Shown piece after piece: positions 8,225 through 13,232 of a stretch of 13,791 nt of DNA. This DNA comes from an uncultured Clostridia bacterium. GTDB taxonomy: Bacteria; Bacillota; Clostridia; Christensenellales; UBA1242. The notes beneath the pieces were generated by a model. It was given only the letters and a program-made list of their open reading frames with translations. It had not been told where the DNA came from and did not search any database. The number at the start of each line of letters is the position of its first letter. The stretch's first letter is position 1. Where the stretch lies: positions 1 through 13,791 of the forward strand of contig CANQHS010000018.1 in assembly GCA_947623795.1 (NCBI GenBank), read 5' to 3'. The translations under genes were made by a program, and so were the position numbers.

Positions 8225-9117
8225 TTCCCCTCTATGCAAGAATTTCCCGCAATCGCGCCCTCGCTGCAAGCGGATATAATTTGCCTAAAATTTTTGCTAA
8301 TTATATCGCCGCAAGCGTAAAGGCCGTCAACGCTTGTTTTCATATTTTCGTCCACCACGATGTAGCCATAATCGTCCGTTTCGATTTTCGTTTTAACAAA
8401 ACTTAAATCTGGCACACTTCCAATGGCAAAGAAAATTCCGTCAACCTTAATATGTTTTATTTTCCCCAAAACGTCAACATCAATCGCGCTCAATTTTTCA
8501 TCACCATAAAGTTTAACAACGTTCGCATCTGTAAGGACGCTCACTTTTTTTAGTTTTCTAACTTTTGCAACCTCAAATTCGCCTGCTTTGAATTTTCCGC
8601 TTCGATTGATCAAATAAATTTTGCTTGCAAGTTTGTTTAAATACCTAACATCCTCAATCGCTGTGTTTCCGCCACCCACAACAGCCACTATTTTGTTTTT
8701 AAAAAATCCGCCGTCGCAACTTGCGCAATAGCTAACGCCCTTGCCCGTCAATTTCTGCTCGTTTGGCAAATTTAATTTCCTAGTTTTGCAGCCGCACGCG
8801 ATGATGACTTTTTCCGCATGGTAGGTTGCAACATTTGTCCTAACTGAAAAGCCGGTTTTCAACTTTTTCAATGCAAGCACGGTTTCAAACTTAAACTTAA
8901 CGCCCAATTTTTCCGCTTGCTTGTGCATTTTTGCGGTTAAATCGAAGCCCGAAATGTTTTCAAAGCCGGGATAGTTTGCAATTTCAAACGACAAAGCCGC
9001 TTGACCACCAATGCCAAGCTTTTCAAAACACAAAACATCAAGCCCTGCCCGACCGGCGAAGATGCCAGCCGACAGCCCAGCGGGTCCACCCCCGATAATA
9101 ACCACGCCAACCTTCAT
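8221..9117 (-). CDS. trxB: Thioredoxin-reductase-like FAD/NAD(P)-binding flavoprotein
   Basis: 298 residues, the usual size of low-Mr thioredoxin reductase, which passes electrons from NADPH (or, in some clostridial relatives, ferredoxin) through FAD and a CxxC pair to thioredoxin. Visible motifs are the FAD dinucleotide motif GGGPAG (9-14), the NADPH-site motif GGGNTA (148-153), the redox-active CASC (131-134, followed by D) and the second FAD motif GDIISKNFRQIISACSEGAIA (270-290). The usual HRRDxFRA, which contacts the NADPH 2'-phosphate, is replaced by NRSGKFKA (171-178), so cofactor choice is uncertain. The start MKVGVVIIGGGPAG fits the family; the longer upstream reading adds residues TrxB does not have. 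A promoter ends 6 bp before this ATG and there is no Shine-Dalgarno. It is the first gene of the operon, and its TGA overlaps the next ATG. Confidence 0.88.
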   Translation of the reverse strand: MKVGVVIIGGGPAGLSAGIFAGRAGLDVLCFEKLGIGGQAALSFEIANYPGFENISGFDLTAKMHKQAEKLGVKFKFETVLALKKLKTGFSVRTNVATYHAEKVIIACGCKTRKLNLPNEQKLTGKGVSYCASCDGGFFKNKIVAVVGGGNTAIEDVRYLNKLASKIYLINRSGKFKAGEFEVAKVRKLKKVSVLTDANVVKLYGDEKLSAIDVDVLGKIKHIKVDGIFFAIGSVPDLSFVKTKIETDDYGYIVVDENMKTSVDGLYACGDIISKNFRQIISACSEGAIAGNSCIEGK

Positions 9118-9123
9118 ATGTTT

Positions 9124-9152
9124 ATTATAACCAAAAAAAATATAATTTCCAA
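9124..9152 (-). promoter_or_regulatory. Putative promoter of the trxB operon, with no room for a leader
   Basis: On the minus strand, TTGGAA (9152-9147), a 17-bp spacer and a perfect TATAAT (9129-9124). Only six bases (AAACAT) separate the -10 box from the ATG at 9117. Transcription would therefore start at or within a base or two of the start codon. Confidence 0.68.
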
Positions 9153-9211
9153 ACATTTTCCAACAAATTCGAATATTTTTATTATATATATAATAAAACA
9201 TCGTTCTCCCA

Positions 9212-9483
9212 TGTCATACCGAGCGTAGCGTAGCGAAGTCGAGTGTATCTCATCCTCTTTTATAATTTTTAACGAGTTAACAAAGTGCCCGTTAAAAATA
9301 AAGGAACAAACTGCTCGCCTTTGCAAGTTAAAATCTCGCCGTGCAGAAGTATCTGCCCTTGCTCAATTGGCACTTGCAGGCTCCGCTCCCCCATTAAGTA
9401 GCAAGTTCTTAACGGGGACCCCCTTTTGAAAAAGAATCTCTCGTTTTCTGCTTATGGGATTCTTCACTGCGTTCAGAATGACA
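9212..9483 (+). repeat. Structured dispersed repeat, copy A
   Basis: The 81-bp core (9311-9391) matches the reverse complement of 12991-13071 at 73 of 81 positions by my count. It holds a stem GCAAGT (9323-9328)/ACTTGC (9372-9377), and inside it a hairpin GCAGA-AGTA-TCTGC (9343-9356). Outside the core are the arms CCCGTTAA (9288-9295)/TTAACGGG (9409-9416) and a 10-bp inverted repeat ATTTTTAACG (9265-9274)/CGTTAAAAAT (9290-9299). The ends are imperfect inverted repeats: TGTCATACCGAGCG from 9212, and the complement of TGTCATTCTGAACG ending at 9483. No target-site duplication is evident. Confidence 0.8.
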
Positions 9484-9543
9484 ATTGCAAAAGCTCAACA
9501 TGTCAAATTCCCTTTTAACTACACGCAGGCGACAATAAAATTT

Positions 9544-9585
9544 CGACAAATTTTTAGGAAGGGTATTGACAGCCTAAAATTGTCG
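9544..9585. promoter_or_regulatory. Palindrome across the promoter of the 9613 ORF (possible operator)
   Basis: The left arm CGACAAATTTTTAGG (9544-9558) pairs with CCTAAAATTGTCG (9573-9585), allowing a 2-base bulge on the left. The -35 box lies in the centre and the right arm fills the spacer between -35 and -10. No T-tract follows, so a protein-binding site is more likely than a terminator. Confidence 0.45.
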
Positions 9586-9594
9586 TGATATAAT
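9566..9594 (+). promoter_or_regulatory. Consensus promoter of the 9613 ORF
   Basis: Perfect TTGACA (9566-9571), a 17-bp spacer and perfect TATAAT (9589-9594), preceded by TGA (extended -10). It is the best sigma-70/sigma-A match in the window. Transcription should start near 9601, with AGAGG at 9602-9606 and ATG at 9613. Confidence 0.88.
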
Positions 9595-9612
9595 TTTATA
9601 AAGAGGCGAAAT

Positions 9613-9747
9613 ATGTTTTTCAATAACACCCATATCAACTGTATATTAAATAAATTATTATCCAACAACAAAGAGGCAAGGCATTATGTGGTCGACTTTT
9701 TTAAAAATGCGCCAGAGGGCGTGCTTGAGGCGATAAGAAAATTATGA
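9613..9747 (+). CDS. 44-residue ORF, possibly the 5' part of a frameshifted gene
   Basis: The product begins MFFNNTHINCILNKLLSNNK and ends EGVLEAIRKL. I do not recognise it. It has the strongest promoter in the window and AGAGG 6 nt before the ATG, so it is very likely translated. The TGA stop at 9745-9747 lies one base before the GTG of the next ORF, which has no ribosome site of its own. The two frames overlap open between 9737 and 9747. Skipping one base after the AAA codon at 9739-9741 would give EAIRK-YEVNAYFEPNF and so on, one protein of about 200 residues. It is either a true short gene with translational re-initiation downstream, or the front of a gene broken by a one-base insertion. 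Confidence 0.6.
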   Translation: MFFNNTHINCILNKLLSNNKEARHYVVDFFKNAPEGVLEAIRKL

Positions 9748-9748
9748 A

Positions 9749-10216
9749 GTGAACGCATATTTCGAGCCGAACTTTATTCAAATTGAAATTTTTTATGATC
9801 ACGCCTATTTGTATATCGAAATGAATCCTATTGTGCACAAGCAAATTGACGAAATTCCATATGACCAAGAGCACGACATATTTTTGGAAAGAGGATATGT
9901 TGATATGGACAGCCCTGCCTATTTCAACATCATCTACAATCCAAATTTGGATGTCTATGACACTTCAATCGAAACGCCCGACATCGCATATTTCATTGTT
10001 AAGCAAAACGATGGCTATCACCTCATCAGCCAATCGATGGAAGATGCCGGCATTCACAACACAAAAATTGACATCGAAGATTTCATAATTGAGCCGCAAG
10101 TTGATTCTCCGAACTATTTGGGCGAATTGGATGAAAGCGATGGCGAAAACTCTATTATTCCGCCCGCACAAGTCAATTCAAGGCGCGCTAAGCACCCTCG
10201 CTTTTTGAATTATTAA
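9749..10216 (+). CDS. Hypothetical acidic protein, 155 residues (GTG start or frameshift continuation)
   Basis: Not recognised. The sequence is rich in Asp, Glu, Ile, Tyr and Asn, starts NAYFEPNFIQIEIFYDHAY, and has no transmembrane segment, signal peptide or cysteine that I can find. It looks like a soluble mixed-fold protein, with a disordered end (ELDESDGENS, then PPAQVNSRRAKHPRFLNY). The GTG at 9749 has no Shine-Dalgarno; an internal ATG at about 9824 has none either. Expression therefore probably depends on the upstream 44-codon ORF, by re-initiation across the 1-base gap or because both are one reading frame split by an indel. The gene downstream (ferredoxin) has its own promoter. Confidence 0.65.
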   Translation: MNAYFEPNFIQIEIFYDHAYLYIEMNPIVHKQIDEIPYDQEHDIFLERGYVDMDSPAYFNIIYNPNLDVYDTSIETPDIAYFIVKQNDGYHLISQSMEDAGIHNTKIDIEDFIIEPQVDSPNYLGELDESDGENSIIPPAQVNSRRAKHPRFLNY

Positions 10217-10243
10217 CCAAAATTTTCCAATGTTGAAATTTTC

Positions 10244-10271
10244 TTGACATAAAAAAATATTATGTTAAAAT
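10244..10271 (+). promoter_or_regulatory. Promoter of the ferredoxin gene
   Basis: Perfect TTGACA (10244-10249), a 16-bp spacer and TAAAAT (10266-10271), preceded by TGT (extended -10). AGGAG at 10285-10289 and ATG at 10295 follow. Confidence 0.8.
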
Positions 10272-10294
10272 AGAAATGTACAAAAGGAGAAATT

Positions 10295-10480
10295 ATGGTT
10301 GATAGAAAAAAATGCATAGCATGTGGCGGTTGCATCCAAATCTGCCCGGTTGGCGCAATAAGTTTTGTGGACGGAAAGGCTCACATTGACGAAAAAAAGT
10401 GTGTTAAATGCGGTGGATGTATGAATTTCTGCCCAATGCAAGCCATTGACATAAATAAACCCGAGCCCAAGAAAAAATAA
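10295..10480 (+). CDS. 2[4Fe-4S] ferredoxin, clostridial type
   Basis: 61 residues, typical for small bacterial ferredoxins that carry low-potential electrons in the cytoplasm of anaerobes. Two complete cluster motifs are present: CIACGGCIQICP (Cys 7, 10, 13, 17) and CVKCGGCMNFCP (Cys 36, 39, 42, 46). The two halves mirror each other, as in the ancient duplicated fold. The C-terminus is PEPKKK. Its own promoter, AGGAG and a terminator make it a single-gene unit. It lies about 1.2 kb from the trxB-like gene on the opposite strand. Given that flavoprotein's altered NADPH site, a ferredoxin-to-flavoprotein link is possible but not shown by the sequence. Confidence 0.96.
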   Translation: MVDRKKCIACGGCIQICPVGAISFVDGKAHIDEKKCVKCGGCMNFCPMQAIDINKPEPKKK

Positions 10481-10500
10481 AGCATTAAATTTTAAGAAAT

Positions 10501-10534
10501 AAAATAGGAAGGAATCAATTTTCTTCCTATTTTT
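10501..10534. terminator. Bidirectional terminator between ferredoxin and the minus-strand HTH gene
   Basis: AAAATAGGAAG (10501-10511), an 11-nt loop and CTTCCTATTTT (10523-10533): a perfect 11-bp stem with T-tracts in both directions. It serves the convergent ferredoxin and HTH genes; the final codon and stop of the latter are at its edge. Confidence 0.88.
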
Positions 10535-10736
10535 ATTCGTTGAACAACTCCCAAACTTCAATGCCCATAACCTTTGCAATTTTGAACAATGCTCTTACGC
10601 CAAAATGATAGTTTTTATTGATAATTTTTTCAAATGTTAGTGGAGTAACTTTGCATGTTTTGCAAAATTTTGTTTTGCTCCACCCTTTGCTTTTCATAAA
10701 ATCCAAAATCAAATCTGTTTTTATAATTTCTTTCAT
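10533..10736 (-). CDS. Small XRE/Cro-type helix-turn-helix regulator (minus strand)
   Basis: 67 residues: a single HTH domain with nothing attached. The recognition region is WSKTKFCKTCKVTPLTFEKIINKN (about 19-42), followed by a helix ALFKIAKVMGIEVWELF, the usual end of a Cro/C1-type domain. It has two cysteines (25 and 28). The start is the ATG at 10734-10736, with AAGGGG at 10743-10748; the longer upstream reading would cross the putative promoter. It is divergent from another 67-residue HTH gene about 180 bp away. Upstream are three TWACACAAA-type half-sites that could be its autoregulatory operators (inference). Confidence 0.8.
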   Translation of the reverse strand: MKEIIKTDLILDFMKSKGWSKTKFCKTCKVTPLTFEKIINKNYHFGVRALFKIAKVMGIEVWELFNE

Positions 10737-10749
10737 TGTTATCCCCTTA

Positions 10750-10809
10750 TTACACAAACATAGTAACACAAAGCGAATCGTTTTACTTGACATTACACAA
10801 AATGTGTAA
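10750..10809. promoter_or_regulatory. TTACACAAA half-sites, a palindrome and the promoter of the minus-strand HTH gene
   Basis: TTACACAAA at 10750-10758, TAACACAAA at 10764-10772 and TTACACAAA at 10793-10801. The last is part of a perfect palindrome, TTACACA-AAA-TGTGTAA (10793-10809). On the minus strand, TGT plus TACTAT (10765-10760) makes an extended -10 between the first two half-sites. The -35 is weak. A regulator bound here would block that promoter. Confidence 0.5.
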
Positions 10810-10832
10810 AAAAATTTTTATCTCTACATCGC

Positions 10833-10919
10833 GATACCGTTTGGTATTTACAAATTATACTGATACTGTTTGGTATTTGTCAACTCTTTTGATACTATTT
10901 GGTATAAAATTTTTTATAT
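10833..10919 (+). repeat. Three 29-bp operator/promoter units upstream of the plus-strand HTH gene
   Basis: GATACCGTTTGGTAT (10833-10847), GATACTGTTTGGTAT (10862-10876) and GATACTATTTGGTAT (10891-10905), with starts exactly 29 bp apart. The first is a clean dyad, ATACC-GTTT-GGTAT; the others have one mismatch in the left arm. Each unit contains an extended -10 (TGATACTRT in units 2 and 3) and a -35-like TTGGTA. The 29-bp period puts the TTGGTA of one unit 17 bp from the TACTRT of the next. The intervals between the dyads are not conserved. Confidence 0.85.
10870..10898 (+). promoter_or_regulatory. Putative promoter of the plus-strand HTH gene, made of operator units 2 and 3
   Basis: TTGGTA (10870-10875), a 17-bp spacer and TACTAT (10893-10898), preceded by TGA. 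A second -10 candidate, TATAAA at 10903-10908 with TGG before it, lies closer to the ATG but lacks a well-spaced -35. Both overlap the repeats, so binding there should control this gene. Confidence 0.55.
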
Positions 10920-11121
10920 GAATAAATTCGCGGAAAGATTGAAAGAGTTGAGAATTGAGCATAATTTAAGCCAAAGAGAATTAGGATTAAAAATAAAAGT
11001 TAGTCAAGCAGCAATTGCGCGATGGGAAAATAATTTGCAAATACCAAATATCGATATAGCCATTGCTGTGGCAAAATTTTTTAATGTAACCACTGATTAC
11101 CTACTAGGTTTGGAAGATTAA
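10918..11121 (+). CDS. Small XRE/Cro-type helix-turn-helix regulator (plus strand)
   Basis: 67 residues, a complete HTH_3-type domain: FAERLKELRIEHNLSQRELG, then KVSQAAIARWENNLQIPNID, then VAKFFNVTTDYLLG. These are hallmarks of the Cro/C1 family (LSQ..L, [SQ]..I.RWE.....P, FNV..DYLLG). There is no further domain, so it is a bare DNA-binding protein, probably a dimeric repressor (inference). The start ATG at 10918 gives the expected N-terminus; the in-frame ATG at 10870 would run through the operator units and is rejected. No Shine-Dalgarno is seen. The gene sits directly downstream of the three 29-bp units, which suggests autoregulation, and diverges from the other HTH gene. Confidence 0.88.
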   Translation: MNKFAERLKELRIEHNLSQRELGLKIKVSQAAIARWENNLQIPNIDIAIAVAKFFNVTTDYLLGLED

Positions 11122-11151
11122 AAAAATAAAGTTTTGCAACTTTATTTTTTT
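11120..11151. terminator. Bidirectional terminator between the HTH gene and recN
   Basis: A perfect 14-bp stem, 11120-11133 paired with 11138-11151 (core AATAAAGTT/AACTTTATT), with loop TTGC. T-tracts lie on both strands. The stem starts in the HTH stop codon and includes the recN stop codon on the opposite strand. Confidence 0.9.
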
Positions 11152-12836
11152 GTTTGGAATTTATAGTTGTCGCATTTTTGTTTTAGCGCGGTGCTGGCTT
11201 GTATGCCCGTTTCGTTTGCTTCCGCTCCCATGAGGCGGGCGATTTCTTTAAGAAGTTCTGCGCCAATAAGTTTGGTTGCTTTGGTGTGAGTCGTCGTTTT
11301 GTCGCTAAATTTTTCAACTTTGATGTTGTTATCTGCCATGGCACAAATTTGTGGCAAATGCGACACAGCAATAATTTGTTTTTGTGTGCTTAGCCGCGCC
11401 ATATATTCGGCAACTGTGGTTGCAATGTTGCCGCTAAGCCCGGTGTCGATTTCGTCAAACACAATGGTGGAAATGTTGTCCACTCCGCCCACTACTATTT
11501 TATATGCAAGCATAACGCGGCTCATCTCGCCGCCAGAAACGACCTTGTTTAGTGGCTTTAATTCAAATCCTCGGTTGGCGGAAAACATAAATTCAACCCT
11601 ATCTGCACCCGTGTATGAATAAGGCTCTGGAATAGGTGAGAATTCAACCGACATCCTTGCATTTGGCATGCCCAAAAATTTTAGTTCATCAGAAATTCTA
11701 TCAGACAATTCAAGCGCGGATTTTTTGCGTATTTCGCTTAGTTTCGCTTGAATATTTTGAATATCTCCAAGCAATTTTTCCTTCTGCTCGTTTAATTTTG
11801 AATATTTTTCCGCGCTATTTATTAAGTTATCTAATTTTTGGCTAGTGGATGCAAAATATTCGCGCATTTTTTCATAATTTCCGCCATATTTTCTAAACAA
11901 AGTTTTTATGAAATCAAGGCGCTCATCGATGAAATTAAAACGCTCTTCGTCAAACACATTGTTCGTTAAATCGTCATGCACTGTGTCCGCAATGTCGTCC
12001 AATTCCAAGCTCAAACTGTTGAGCCGATTGTAGAGTTCCAAATAGTGCGGATTGAGTTCGCTTATTTGCTGCAAATTTTTTGTGGCAGTATAAATCAAGT
12101 TTTGTGCCGACTCGCCAAAATTGTTTTTTGTAGTGGCCTCATAACAACTTTTTAAACATTCGTTGATATGTTCAAATTGTTGCATCTCTTTCTTTTCAGC
12201 TGTCAAATTTTCAAACTCGCTTTCGCCAATTTTTGCATTTTCAATTTCGTTAATTTGATATGTATAAAGGTCAATCAAATTTTGCTTTTCACTCTCGCTC
12301 CCGCCAAGCGATTTAATCTCGTTTTCAATCGCTTTTAGTTTGTCGATTTTTTCTCGTAAATCTATTAAAACTCCTTCCGCGGTTTTGCTATATAGATCCA
12401 CAATTTGAAGTTGATAATCATTATTCAAAATTGCAAGATGTTCGCTCTGCCCGTGGATATCCACAAGGGTTAAACATATTTTTTTAACAACGGCAAGTGG
12501 CACAAGTTCGCCATTTATTTTGCAAACATTTTTGCCAGAAGAGTCAAGTTCGCGCGACAAAAACAATTCGTTTTCAACTTCAATCCCAAGTTCGTTTTTA
12601 ACAAAATCTTTTTGGCTTGCTGTGAGACCCACAAAAATTGCTTCCACCTTCATTTTGTTTTCGCCCGAGCGAATAAGAGTCCTATCCGCGCGGCCACCAA
12701 AAACAAAACTCAATGCATCCAGCATGATGCTTTTGCCCGCACCCGTTTCGCCACTGATAACATTGAGTGATTCATCAAAATATAGTGTTGCCTTGTCGAT
12801 AAGCGCAACGTTTTCAATATTAATCGTTTGTAACAT
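11142..12836 (-). CDS. recN: DNA repair protein RecN
   Basis: 564 residues, full length for RecN, an SMC-like ATPase acting in the cytoplasm early in double-strand-break repair. The N-terminal half-domain has the Walker A GETGAGKS (29-36) and DRTLIRSGE shortly after. The middle (about 150-370) is a coiled-coil rich in Lys, Glu and Leu. The C-terminal half-domain has the ABC signature VSGGEMSRVMLA (about 432-443) and Walker B IVFDEIDTGLSG (about 457-468), then QIIAVSHLPQICAMAD. Both ATPase halves are intact. The start ATG matches the family N-terminus (MLQTINIENVALID). There is no Shine-Dalgarno; TATTATAAAC lies 8 nt or less upstream. It points the same way as recA, 396 bp away, with repeat copy B between them. 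Confidence 0.97.
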   Translation of the reverse strand: MLQTINIENVALIDKATLYFDESLNVISGETGAGKSIMLDALSFVFGGRADRTLIRSGENKMKVEAIFVGLTASQKDFVKNELGIEVENELFLSRELDSSGKNVCKINGELVPLAVVKKICLTLVDIHGQSEHLAILNNDYQLQIVDLYSKTAEGVLIDLREKIDKLKAIENEIKSLGGSESEKQNLIDLYTYQINEIENAKIGESEFENLTAEKKEMQQFEHINECLKSCYEATTKNNFGESAQNLIYTATKNLQQISELNPHYLELYNRLNSLSLELDDIADTVHDDLTNNVFDEERFNFIDERLDFIKTLFRKYGGNYEKMREYFASTSQKLDNLINSAEKYSKLNEQKEKLLGDIQNIQAKLSEIRKKSALELSDRISDELKFLGMPNARMSVEFSPIPEPYSYTGADRVEFMFSANRGFELKPLNKVVSGGEMSRVMLAYKIVVGGVDNISTIVFDEIDTGLSGNIATTVAEYMARLSTQKQIIAVSHLPQICAMADNNIKVEKFSDKTTTHTKATKLIGAELLKEIARLMGAEANETGIQASTALKQKCDNYKFQTKK

Positions 12837-13232
12837 TTTTGTTTATAATAGTTCGTTAAATAACTCTTTAAAAGTTATTCGGAAAAGTTTATCTATATAA
12901 TTTCAATAATACGAAGTTTAAGGGATTGTCGTGAAACGACTTTTAATAAGCAAGTTTCACATGGGGACCCCGCAAGGCGAATGCCGCAGTGGGGAGCGCA
13001 GCCTGCAAGTGCCAATCGAGCAAGGGCAAACACTTTTGCTCGGCGAGATATTAACTTGCTAAGGCGAGCAGAACGGCAATCCCTTAAACTCACGGCCCTT
13101 ACTTTTTTATATTTATTTTATAACTCACTTCGTTTAGGGGATACACTCGACTCGCCAAAGGCTCGCTCGGTATGACACAAGAGCGTGCTCAGGGTGACAG
13201 AATTGAAAGCATATCATTATAGCCGAAACTTC
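12837..13232. other. 396-bp non-coding region between recA and recN holding repeat copy B
   Basis: No plausible gene. It holds the AT-rich recN upstream segment (12837-12913) and repeat copy B (12915-13177) in minus orientation. It also has a second copy of the end motif (TGTCACCCTGAGC on the minus strand, 13199-13187) just outside. No classic terminator directly follows recA; the hairpins of copy B are the first strong structures after its stop. Confidence 0.75.
12915..13177 (-). repeat. Structured dispersed repeat, copy B (inverted relative to copy A)
   Basis: The core 13071-12991 (minus strand) matches copy A at 73 of 81 bases. The stem GCAAGT/ACTTGC is unchanged. The inner hairpin reads GCAAA-AGTG-TTTGC, with a G-C pair of copy A replaced by A-T. 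The outer arms are a perfect 14-bp inverted repeat, AGTTTAAGGGATTG (plus 12915-12928) and CAATCCCTTAAACT (13077-13090). A further hairpin is GTGAAAC (12931-12937)/GTTTCAC (12954-12960), and GGGGACCCC lies at 12963-12971. The end motif TGTCATACCGAGCG begins at 13177 on the minus strand, as in copy A. Confidence 0.8.

Larger units (their letters stand above)
9118..9612. other. 495-bp non-coding region: trxB promoter, repeat copy A and promoter of the next ORF
   Basis: No open frame here resembles a protein; the repeat core has a stop in frame in at least one copy, and the frame is not kept between copies. Contents in order are the minus-strand trxB promoter (9124-9152), an AT-rich stretch (TATATATAATAAAA near 9184), the dispersed repeat copy A (9212-9483), a palindrome (9544-9585) and a plus-strand consensus promoter (9566-9594). 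I see no tRNA or known riboswitch. Confidence 0.75.

Noticed and set aside
8225..8269. Upstream ATG adding 15 residues to the giant surface protein
   Set aside because: It would put a charged segment before the signal peptide and lie deeper inside trxB; the ATGA overlap with a GAGGGG site is a better start.
9118..9201. Longer trxB reading from 9201
   Set aside because: The extra 28 residues are unlike any TrxB N-terminus and cover the promoter TTGGAA-17-TATAAT.
9202..9500. A remnant coding sequence in repeat copy A
   Set aside because: Frames are interrupted, and the differences from copy B do not keep any frame open; stem-preserving changes explain the conservation better.
10833..10919. 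Three regularly spaced repeats as a CRISPR array
   Set aside because: The conserved part is only 15 bp, the intervals are 14 bp, there are no cas genes, and the units sit in a promoter upstream of an HTH gene.
12520..12900. Plus-strand ORF of 126 codons opposite recN
   Set aside because: It overlaps the well-supported recN start and Walker A coding region and has no supporting signals.
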